Below, in pieces: positions 45,063 through 51,839 of a stretch of DNA of 60,966 bases. Numbering within the stretch: position 1 is the first letter of the stretch; the number at the start of each line of letters is the position of its first letter. The DNA is from Elusimicrobiota bacterium (GTDB lineage: Bacteria > Elusimicrobiota > Endomicrobiia > Endomicrobiales > Endomicrobiaceae): positions 1 to 60,966 of the forward strand of contig JAFXOV010000064.1 of assembly GCA_017528425.1 (NCBI GenBank). The letters are read 5' to 3'. The position numbers and the translations under genes were made by a program. Below the pieces are notes generated by a model. It searched no databases. It was not told the DNA's origin and worked only from the letters and a program-made list of their open reading frames with translations.

Positions 45063-45470
45063 TTAAAAGATGTTCTTGTATTTCAAGAACATCTTTTTTT
45101 CTATGGTATAAACTTCATATCTCAAAGCTTTATATTTTAATGCAATATTGAAATCGATGATTTTTGAATATTCTTCCAATACTCTTAAAGATTCTTCAGC
45201 TCTTTTAAAGTTTGCAATAACTATATTTCTTAAATTTTCTCTTGATTGTTCTTTTGCTTTTCTTCCGGAATCTTTTACACTGTCTCTTGCCGAAAGAAAT
45301 TGTTCATATCGGTCTGCTAAATATTTTGATGATAAATGCCTTACTTTTCGTATCTTTTTATAAAAAGTTGCATCACAAAAAACAAATCTGCAGGTATCTT
45401 CAATTACCCGCAGCCCTTCTTTACATCTGTTTAAATTTGTATCTAAAATTCTTACAAATCTCTTTTCCAC
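45063..45470 (-). CDS. stand-alone ThiD2-like domain protein (thiamine biosynthesis)
   Basis: The 135-aa product matches the domain often fused in front of thiamine-phosphate synthase ThiE: ILDTNLNRCKEGLRVIEDTC, FVFCDATFYKKIRKVRH, VIANFKRAEESLRVLEE and ALRYEVYTIEKKM. In other bacteria this ThiD2 domain is thought to substitute for HMP-phosphate kinase function. Here it stands alone, with no ThiE part. Its last codons, FLKYKNIF, are encoded within the terminator hairpin at 45066-45096. It is the last gene of the efp-acc-gmhA-rfaE2 run, two bases after rfaE2. Confidence 0.75.
   Translation of the reverse strand: MEKRFVRILDTNLNRCKEGLRVIEDTCRFVFCDATFYKKIRKVRHLSSKYLADRYEQFLSARDSVKDSGRKAKEQSRENLRNIVIANFKRAEESLRVLEEYSKIIDFNIALKYKALRYEVYTIEKKMFLKYKNIF
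45066..45100 (+). terminator. bidirectional intrinsic terminator
   Basis: AAAGATGTTCTTG (45066-45078) pairs perfectly with CAAGAACATCTTT (45084-45096), loop TATTT, followed by a T run on the plus strand. It ends the M6 protease gene, and in the other direction it overlaps the last coding codons of the ThiD2-like gene. Confidence 0.9.
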
Positions 45471-45472
45471 TT

Positions 45473-45952
45473 TTAATTGATTTTTCCGTATCTTTTTACT
45501 ATCAATTTTATTAAATTTGTTGTTGATTTTCCTTCAACAAGCGGATATCTGTAAACTTTTTTTACGAATTCTCTGCCTACGATATCTTGTATTTTATAAT
45601 CTCCGCCTTTAACAAGAACATCAGGTTTTAATTTGCTTAACAGTTCGTAAGGCGTTTGTTCCCCGAACACAACAACATAATCTATACAGCTTAATGCTGC
45701 CAACAATTTTGTTCTGTCCGTTTGAGGAACTAACGGTCTTTTGGGACCTTTAAGTCCGGCCAAAGATTTATCTGAATTTATTGCAACTATTAAAACGTCG
45801 CCCAATGTTTTTGCTTTTTGAAATAAACTTACATGACCGATATGTAGTAAATCAAAACAACCGTTAGTAAAAACAATTTTTTTGTTTTTCTTTTTAAGTT
45901 GTTTAACAATTTCTATTATTTTTTTTCTGGAACAGATTTTCTTATTCTGCAA
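45473..45952 (-). CDS. rfaE2: D-glycero-beta-D-manno-heptose 1-phosphate adenylyltransferase
   Basis: The 159-aa nucleotidyltransferase has VFTNGCFDLLHIGHVSLFQK (the HIGH-type motif), IVAINSDKSLAGLKGPKRPL and VKGGDYKIQDIVG. It makes ADP-heptose for LPS core; it is the separate C-terminal half of E. coli HldE. It overlaps gmhA by 11 bases. The sugar kinase half (RfaE1) is not in the window. Its product would serve GT9 enzymes such as the one at 4944-6044. Confidence 0.92.
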   Translation of the reverse strand: MQNKKICSRKKIIEIVKQLKKKNKKIVFTNGCFDLLHIGHVSLFQKAKTLGDVLIVAINSDKSLAGLKGPKRPLVPQTDRTKLLAALSCIDYVVVFGEQTPYELLSKLKPDVLVKGGDYKIQDIVGREFVKKVYRYPLVEGKSTTNLIKLIVKRYGKIN

Positions 45953-46517
45953 AGATTTTTTCCTCTACCAATTTTGCAAGTATATGTAAAACCAATATAT
46001 GACACTCTTGAATTCTTCCGGTAACTTTTGAGGGTGCTCTGTAGCACATATCGGACAAAAGTTTTAATTGTCCGCCGTCTTCACCGGTAAGACCTATAAC
46101 AAAAAGTCCCATTTCTTTAGCTTTTTCAACGGCTTTTATAACGTTTTCGGAATTCCCGGATGTCGTTATAGCGATAACGATATCACCTTTATTTGCGAAA
46201 GCTTCAATTTGTCTTGAAAATACATATTCATATCCGAAATCGTTACCTATTGCGGTAAGAGAAGAAATGTTTTCGGTTAATGCAATCGAAGGTAAAGCTT
46301 TTCTGTTTTTTTCGAATCTGCAAACAAGTTCCGCTGCAAAATGTAGTGCATCACAAGCCGAACCGCCGTTACCGAATATAATCGTTTTTTTACCGTGCTG
46401 ATAAGCTTCGTTTATTTTGTTTGCTATGGACTGGATATATACCAACTGACCTTCGTCTAACATTTTCTTCTTTGCATCAATACTTTCTTGAATTAAAGAT
46501 ATTATTGTGTCTTTCAC
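45942..46517 (-). CDS. gmhA: phosphoheptose isomerase
   Basis: The 191-aa SIS-domain enzyme converts sedoheptulose 7-phosphate into D-glycero-manno-heptose 7-phosphate. Motifs: IFGNGGSACDALHFAAELVC, ALTENISSLTAIGNDFGYEY and GDIVIAITTSGNSENVIKA. A GGAT sequence in AGGATAAAAG precedes the ATG. It pairs with rfaE2, supplying two steps of ADP-heptose synthesis. Confidence 0.94.
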   Translation of the reverse strand: MKDTIISLIQESIDAKKKMLDEGQLVYIQSIANKINEAYQHGKKTIIFGNGGSACDALHFAAELVCRFEKNRKALPSIALTENISSLTAIGNDFGYEYVFSRQIEAFANKGDIVIAITTSGNSENVIKAVEKAKEMGLFVIGLTGEDGGQLKLLSDMCYRAPSKVTGRIQECHILVLHILAKLVEEKIFAE

Positions 46518-46534
46518 TTTTATCCTCCAAGATT

Positions 46535-47884
46535 CTATTTATTGAAAACGTATTTAGGTAAAAAGTCCGTACAAATATTTCCTTCGTGGAAATATTCGTT
46601 AGCCATAATTCTTGCATGTAACGGAGCGGTGTTTTTTATTCCTTCAATGGTAACTTCTTTTAATGCTCTGGACATTTTCGAGATAGTTTCTTCTCTTGTA
46701 GGAGCATAAGCTATAATTTTTGCAATAAGACTGTCGTAAAAAGGAGGTATTGTGTACCCTGAGTATACATGAGTGTCAACTCTTATTCCCGGTCCGCCGG
46801 GTAAATAAAGTTTTCCGATTTTTCCCGGTGAAGGTATAAAATCTTTATCGGGATCTTCTGCGTTTATTCTGCATTCTATTGCATGATTTTTTATTTTTAT
46901 CGAGCTTGAATCGAAAGATAATCTTTCACCTGCGGCAAGTCTGATTTGTTCTTTTACCAAATCTATACCGGTAACAACTTCCGTTACGGGATGTTCTACC
47001 TGTATTCTTGTATTCATTTCCATAAAATAAAAATCCATATGTTTGTCTACAAGAAACTCTACCGTTCCAACTGTTATATATCCTACGGCCTCAGCCGCAC
47101 TTTGTGCAGCTTTTCCCATTTTTTTTCTTAAAGATTCCGAAATAAAAGGAGAAGGACTTTCTTCTACTAACTTTTGGTGTCTTCTCTGAATAGAACAATC
47201 TCTTTCAGGAAGATATACAACTTTACCTTTAGCATCTCCCAATATTTGAAATTCTATATGATGAGGTTCTTCAATATATTTTTCCATGTAAACGTCGGGG
47301 TTACCGAAATTAGCTTTTGCTTCGGTCTGTGCCATTATAATGGAATTTCTCAAGGCTTCCTGGCTAACAACAACTCTCATTCCTTTACCGCCGCCGCCGG
47401 CAGTAGCTTTTATTATTACCGGGTACCCGATTTTTTCTGCGAGTTTATATATTTCCGGATCATCGGCTGAAACTGGTCCGTCGGAACCCGGAACAACGGG
47501 AACTTTTGATTTTATCATAAGTTGTCTTGCGGCAATTTTATCACCCATTTTTTCAATAGAACTTCTTCTTGGACCTATAAATGTTATACCGCAACTTTCG
47601 CAAACTTCCGCAAAATATGTGTTTTCCGCTAAAAATCCGTATCCGGGATGAATTGCATCCGCGCCGGTAATTTCCGCGGCGGATATTATACTGGGAATAT
47701 TTAAATAACTTTCACTTGCCGATGCAGGACCAACGCATACGGACTCGTCTGCCATAGTTACGTGCATGGATTCTTTGTCCGCTTCGGAATGTATGGCAAC
47801 GGTTTTAATGCCGAGCTCTTTAGCTGCTCTTATTACTCTGCAAGCAATTTCGCCTCTGTTGGCAATTAATATTTTTTTAAACAT
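46535..47884 (-). CDS. accC: acetyl-CoA carboxylase, biotin carboxylase subunit
   Basis: The 449-aa enzyme carboxylates biotin on AccB with bicarbonate and ATP, starting fatty-acid synthesis. Motifs: ILIANRGEIACRVIRAAKEL, GYGFLAENTYFAEVC, the ATP-grasp glycine loop KATAGGGGKGMRVV, ERDCSIQRRHQKL, EFLVDKHMDFYFMEMNTRIQ and AIECRINAEDP. Length is normal. accB lies 20 bases upstream; the carboxyltransferase genes are not here. Confidence 0.96.
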   Translation of the reverse strand: MFKKILIANRGEIACRVIRAAKELGIKTVAIHSEADKESMHVTMADESVCVGPASASESYLNIPSIISAAEITGADAIHPGYGFLAENTYFAEVCESCGITFIGPRRSSIEKMGDKIAARQLMIKSKVPVVPGSDGPVSADDPEIYKLAEKIGYPVIIKATAGGGGKGMRVVVSQEALRNSIIMAQTEAKANFGNPDVYMEKYIEEPHHIEFQILGDAKGKVVYLPERDCSIQRRHQKLVEESPSPFISESLRKKMGKAAQSAAEAVGYITVGTVEFLVDKHMDFYFMEMNTRIQVEHPVTEVVTGIDLVKEQIRLAAGERLSFDSSSIKIKNHAIECRINAEDPDKDFIPSPGKIGKLYLPGGPGIRVDTHVYSGYTIPPFYDSLIAKIIAYAPTREETISKMSRALKEVTIEGIKNTAPLHARIMANEYFHEGNICTDFLPKYVFNK

Positions 47885-47904
47885 TTTTGTTCTCCAGATT
47901 ACTA

Positions 47905-48315
47905 TTATTCGGCGGCAGTATCTACCAAAAATAATTCCTGCCCATACTCTACGGATTGACCGTTAGTTACGGAAATTTTTACAACTTTACCTTTAGTGGT
48001 AGACATAACATCTTTTATTATCTTCATGGCTTCGATAGCACCGACTTTTTGACCTATTTCCACATGGCTGCCTTCCGATATATAAGGTGGTTTGTCGTGT
48101 GAAGATGCATTATAAAATGTGCCAACCATTTTCGATTTTATAGGCACAATAGTATCGTTTTTCTTTGCAGCTTCTTCTTTTTTTGGAATTTCGATTTTTG
48201 GTGTTACTTCACTTTTTTTTACATATATTGAAGTATCACCGGATTCGAACTCCATTTCTTCAATGTCTGTTTCCCTTATGGATTCTAAAAACTTTTTTAT
48301 TTCGTTAGTGTTCAT
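47905..48315 (-). CDS. accB: biotin carboxyl carrier protein of acetyl-CoA carboxylase
   Basis: The 136-aa product has the biotinyl domain with the modified lysine K98 in GAIEAMKIIKDV and the BCCP thumb-like region SKMVGTFYNASSHDKPPY. The N-terminal helix and a linker rich in Pro, Lys and Glu precede it. It is followed by accC after 20 bases and preceded by efp after 17, a common arrangement. Confidence 0.95.
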   Translation of the reverse strand: MNTNEIKKFLESIRETDIEEMEFESGDTSIYVKKSEVTPKIEIPKKEEAAKKNDTIVPIKSKMVGTFYNASSHDKPPYISEGSHVEIGQKVGAIEAMKIIKDVMSTTKGKVVKISVTNGQSVEYGQELFLVDTAAE

Positions 48316-48332
48316 AATCCCTCAAATAAAAA

Positions 48333-48896
48333 CTATTGTGAAATTCTTTCTACGTATTCTCCGGTTCTTGTATCAACTTTTATTCTGTCTCCTTCTTTAA
48401 TAAACAAAGGAACTTTTATTTCGGCACCGGTTTCTATTTTTGCAAACTTTGTTAAGTTTGTTACGGAATCACCTTTTATTCCGGGTTCTGCTTCTATGAT
48501 TGTCATTTCAACTATTAACGGCATATCGATACCGATTAACTCTTCTTCCAAATATATTGCATCGATTTCCTGGTTTTCTTTCAAATATTTTTCTTTGCCG
48601 TCTAACTTTTCTACAGGAACTTCAATTTGTTCGTATGTGTTCATGTCCATAAAATTATATTTGTCACCGTCGGCATATAAGAATTGTTTTTTATGTCTTG
48701 TTACGGACAATTCTTCAAACTTTTCACCTGACTTAAATGTTCTATCTATGGTACCGCCTTTTTTTACGTGTCTGAGTTTAACTCTCATAACGGCACCGCC
48801 TTTACCCGGTTTATGGTTTTGGAACCATGTTATTTGGTAAGGCTCATTATCAACTAAAATTACCATTCCGTTTCTGAAATCTGCTGTGGAAATCAT
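48333..48896 (-). CDS. efp: translation elongation factor P
   Basis: The 187-aa factor relieves ribosome stalling at polyproline. It begins STADFRNGMVILVDNEPYQI and has the loop NHKPGKGGAVMRVKLRHVK with K32 at the modification site (Lys rather than Arg). The C-terminal OB domain ends VDTRTGEYVERIS. No EpmA or other modification gene is in the window. AGGAGAG precedes the ATG and a promoter lies 60 bases upstream; it heads the efp-accB-accC-gmhA-rfaE2-thiD2-like run. Confidence 0.96.
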   Translation of the reverse strand: MISTADFRNGMVILVDNEPYQITWFQNHKPGKGGAVMRVKLRHVKKGGTIDRTFKSGEKFEELSVTRHKKQFLYADGDKYNFMDMNTYEQIEVPVEKLDGKEKYLKENQEIDAIYLEEELIGIDMPLIVEMTIIEAEPGIKGDSVTNLTKFAKIETGAEIKVPLFIKEGDRIKVDTRTGEYVERISQ

Positions 48897-48954
48897 TTTA
48901 CTCTCCTATTATTCAATTAAAATTTAATTTAAAGTAATTAAAACATGTCTAATA

Positions 48955-48984
48955 ATTTTATCTAAAAAGCAGATATATTGTCAA
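48955..48984 (-). promoter_or_regulatory. sigma-70 promoter of the efp operon
   Basis: On the minus strand TTGACA (48984-48979), 18 bases, TAAAAT (48960-48955). The leader to the efp ATG at 48896 is about 50 bases, with an AGGAGAG ribosome binding site. Confidence 0.75.
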
Positions 48985-49003
48985 ATTAAAATGCAATTAT
49001 AAG

Positions 49004-50020
49004 TTAGTATTTTGCGGTAGTGAGAACTTTGTATCCGTTTTTGGTTACAAGAACGGTATCTTCTATTCTTACTCCGAATTTTTTGTCCAGATATATTCCG
49101 GGTTCTATGGTTATTACCATCGATTCTTTTAAAATGTCTTTTGATTTTGAACCTACGGATGGTGCTTCATGTATATCCAAACCCACACCATGCCCTGTTG
49201 TATGTATAAAATTCTTTTCGTATCCGGCAAGTTTGATGGTATCTCTTGCAAACGAATCTATATCACTTGCTTTTATATTTTGTTTTACATTTTCCAGAGC
49301 TTTATCATGAGCAAATTTAACTATATCCCATATTTTTCTTTGATATTTGTTTTCTTTTCCTACAAAAAATGTTCTTGTTAAATCGGAACAATAACCGTTA
49401 TAAATACAGCCCATATCTATTAAAACAATATCGTTTTTCTTTACTTTTCTTTTACCGCTTATATGGTGCGGGTTTGCGGAATTCTGACCGGATGCCACGA
49501 TAGTCTTAAAACTTTGTACTACATGCTTTTTTGCAAATTCTTCTTCTATTTTGAAATGAATATCAAGTTCCGTCATTCCGGAGACAACTTTTTTCTTTAC
49601 CGTTTCAAACACATCCGAAACAATCTCGCAAGCTTTTTTTATGTTTTTTATTTCTTCTTTGTTTTTAATTTTTCTTTTTTCAAGAAGAATATTCCCGTTT
49701 GTAACAACCGATATTTTGTTTTCTTTTAGTTTATTATTCAATAACGAAAATAAAGTGTAATCGATATTTGTTGTATCTATATTTAAATTGTTAATTTTAT
49801 ACTTTTTACATATTTCGACAAGTTCATTACTGAAAGAAGATTTTATAACAAAAATTTGTGCTTTATTCTTAAAATGTTGTTTTACTTGTCCGAAAATCAT
49901 TTGAGAAGTTATTACTATGAACTTATTTTTGCGTATAAGCAACCAAAACCCGTCAAATGTTGCTCCGGTAAGATAAAAAATATTTTTGTTGTTTGTTAAA
50001 AGTAAAGCATCATTGTTCAT
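49004..50020 (-). CDS. M24 family Xaa-Pro aminopeptidase
   Basis: The 338-aa product has an N-terminal creatinase-like domain (to about 120) and a pita-bread M24 catalytic domain. Metal ligands can be seen in VLIDMGCIYNGYCSDLTRTF (two Asp), FIHTTGHGVGLDIHEAPSVG (His), VITIEPGIYL (Glu) and GVRIEDTVLV (Glu). It removes N-terminal residues before proline. AGGAGC precedes the ATG, and AAATATAGTATAAT (-10 at 50046-50051) lies about 25 bases upstream. efp, a polyproline-translation factor, is the next gene downstream. Confidence 0.93.
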   Translation of the reverse strand: MNNDALLLTNNKNIFYLTGATFDGFWLLIRKNKFIVITSQMIFGQVKQHFKNKAQIFVIKSSFSNELVEICKKYKINNLNIDTTNIDYTLFSLLNNKLKENKISVVTNGNILLEKRKIKNKEEIKNIKKACEIVSDVFETVKKKVVSGMTELDIHFKIEEEFAKKHVVQSFKTIVASGQNSANPHHISGKRKVKKNDIVLIDMGCIYNGYCSDLTRTFFVGKENKYQRKIWDIVKFAHDKALENVKQNIKASDIDSFARDTIKLAGYEKNFIHTTGHGVGLDIHEAPSVGSKSKDILKESMVITIEPGIYLDKKFGVRIEDTVLVTKNGYKVLTTAKY

Positions 50021-50108
50021 AAAAAGCTCCTAAAATATATTAAAAATTATACTATATTTGCATTATTATTAACAGTAAAAAAGTCTTTAAAAAAAAGTAA
50101 GTATATTG

Positions 50109-50114
50109 TATAAT
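50109..50114 (+). promoter_or_regulatory. -10 box of the CheY-like/GH81/M23 cluster
   Basis: TATAAT lies 37 bases before the ATG at 50152. A TTTAAA at 50086-50091 with a 17-base spacer is a weak -35 candidate. Confidence 0.45.
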
Positions 50115-50151
50115 AGTACATATACATATAGTCTATTAGGTTGGTTAAAAA

Positions 50152-50526
50152 ATGATTAAGATTTTAGTTTGTGATGATGAAATTTTTGCAAGAGATGCAA
50201 TGGCAAAAATCATCAGAAGGAAAGGTTTTGACGTTGTTGTTGCTTCCAACGGGGAAGAATGTATAGATTTGTTTAAGAAAGAAAACCCCGAAGTTGTTTT
50301 CTTGGATGTAATGTTGCCCGATTTGGACGGTGACCACATTCATAAATATTTGAAAGAATTGAAACAAGATATAAATGTTTATTATATTACCGGTTCGGAT
50401 TCTGTTTTTACACGAGAAAATGCAAAGATGGCCGGGGCTAAAGGTTATTTGCAAAAACCGGTAGATATAGATCTTTTGTTTGAAACATTGGATAACATAA
50501 AGAAAGATTTCGGAGAACAAAATTGA
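50152..50526 (+). CDS. CheY-like single-domain response regulator
   Basis: The 124-aa product is a receiver domain alone: acidic pair in LVCDDE (D8, D9), phosphoacceptor D52 in VVFLDVMLPD, and K102 in GYLQKPVD. Without an output domain it must act by protein contact. It is divergent from the aminopeptidase gene, and its end overlaps the start of the next gene by four bases, linking it with a run of exported proteins rather than with a kinase. Its partner kinase is unknown; no chemotaxis genes are near. Confidence 0.9.
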   Translation: MIKILVCDDEIFARDAMAKIIRRKGFDVVVASNGEECIDLFKKENPEVVFLDVMLPDLDGDHIHKYLKELKQDINVYYITGSDSVFTRENAKMAGAKGYLQKPVDIDLLFETLDNIKKDFGEQN

Positions 50527-51821
50527 AAATAAAAAAAATATTGTCAGTCTTGTTAACGTTGTGTTTATTTGTTAATGTTTCTTTTGCTTTCGATCCTTAT
50601 GCCGATGAAGAAGTAGAAAAAAAATCTTACAAAAAATTATATTACGGTATAGCACTTACCTTATTAGGCGGTTTTCTTGCATATGACGGTTTTTCTTTAG
50701 AAAAAGTCGACGCTTCCAAACCGAATGTGGATTTTCTTTCGGTCTCTCACTCCGAATGGGTACAATTAACAGGTGATAAAGAAGAAGAAAGTGATGATGA
50801 AGCAGAAAGTAATGACAAAGCAGAAAGTAATGACAAAACAAAACCGAGATATCAACTAAGATCAGGAATTTCACTGAATAACGTTCCAGGTATAAAGTAT
50901 TATAATAAAGATGGTACCAGAATTGTTGATTATAGCATATATGAAGTAAAGAAAAATTCAGACGTTAATTTAGATGATAATACTAATACGGGATTAAACG
51001 AACAAGAGCCTCCCTATGATCCCGCGGATTATGATCGATACACAGTAGAACCAAATATTTTATATAACAACGGTAATGTGGATTTAAGAGACATTACAAT
51101 AGAAGTCAGGTACAAATTTAGTGATGGATACATCGGAACATTTAAGAAAATAGATGAAGATGGTAACTATATTTTGAATGAAGAAACCGGAGAGCCGGAA
51201 ATAGTTGTAGTACATACGGATAAAAACGGTCATTACTCTTATGAAGACGAACAAGGAAATATGCATTCCGGTTATGTGGAAAATCAGGCATACCATACGG
51301 CAGAAATAAAAGCAGGCACGATAGATTATTATAATGAGAAAGATAAAGCTATTGAGATAAAAGACGGTGATGAAAGAGTTAAAGTGTATGAAAACCTGGA
51401 ATTAAAAAAAGGAGCATCTCTAACCTGGCAAGATGTTTGGGAATATACAACAGACAGAGAAGATTCTCCGGCAGATGCGAACAGAGCAAATCATTTTTAT
51501 GATCCGATAAACGAAGATCCGGATAAAAAATATGATCCGGGTACGAATGGCCTTAACTTAGGAAAAAACTCCACTGTTATTATGGAAGTCAGAGTAAAAT
51601 TAAAAAAGAATCAGCAATATACACCGATATACGAAACAAAGCATAAAAGCGATTTGGAAGGTGTTGCCGGTATGTTTATCGGAATTGCAGGGCTTTATTT
51701 TATAATTGATCATTTTTTTGATATGCATAAATTTAATGCTTATGCCAAAAGACATCATTTGAATTTGAAAATTGCAACCGCTGCTAACCAATATAAACTG
51801 ATGTTACAAAAAAGGATATAA
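50523..51821 (+). CDS. exported protein of unknown function with acidic repeat stretch
   Basis: The 432-aa product has a signal peptide (ILSVLLTLCLFVNVSFA), a hydrophobic helix about residues 41-57 (YGIALTLLGGFLAYDGF), and a long hydrophilic middle rich in Asp, Glu and Lys. This includes tandem AESNDK units at about 93-105 (DNA direct repeat near 50807-50835). A late hydrophobic segment, GVAGMFIGIAGLYFIIDHFF, follows near residue 385. No family is recognised. Its start overlaps the CheY-like gene by four bases; the GH81 gene follows after 18 bases. The paired helices at both ends suggest an inner-membrane protein with a large external loop. Confidence 0.6.
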   Translation: MKIKKILSVLLTLCLFVNVSFAFDPYADEEVEKKSYKKLYYGIALTLLGGFLAYDGFSLEKVDASKPNVDFLSVSHSEWVQLTGDKEEESDDEAESNDKAESNDKTKPRYQLRSGISLNNVPGIKYYNKDGTRIVDYSIYEVKKNSDVNLDDNTNTGLNEQEPPYDPADYDRYTVEPNILYNNGNVDLRDITIEVRYKFSDGYIGTFKKIDEDGNYILNEETGEPEIVVVHTDKNGHYSYEDEQGNMHSGYVENQAYHTAEIKAGTIDYYNEKDKAIEIKDGDERVKVYENLELKKGASLTWQDVWEYTTDREDSPADANRANHFYDPINEDPDKKYDPGTNGLNLGKNSTVIMEVRVKLKKNQQYTPIYETKHKSDLEGVAGMFIGIAGLYFIIDHFFDMHKFNAYAKRHHLNLKIATAANQYKLMLQKRI

Positions 51822-51839
51822 AGAAGAAAATATGGGAGT

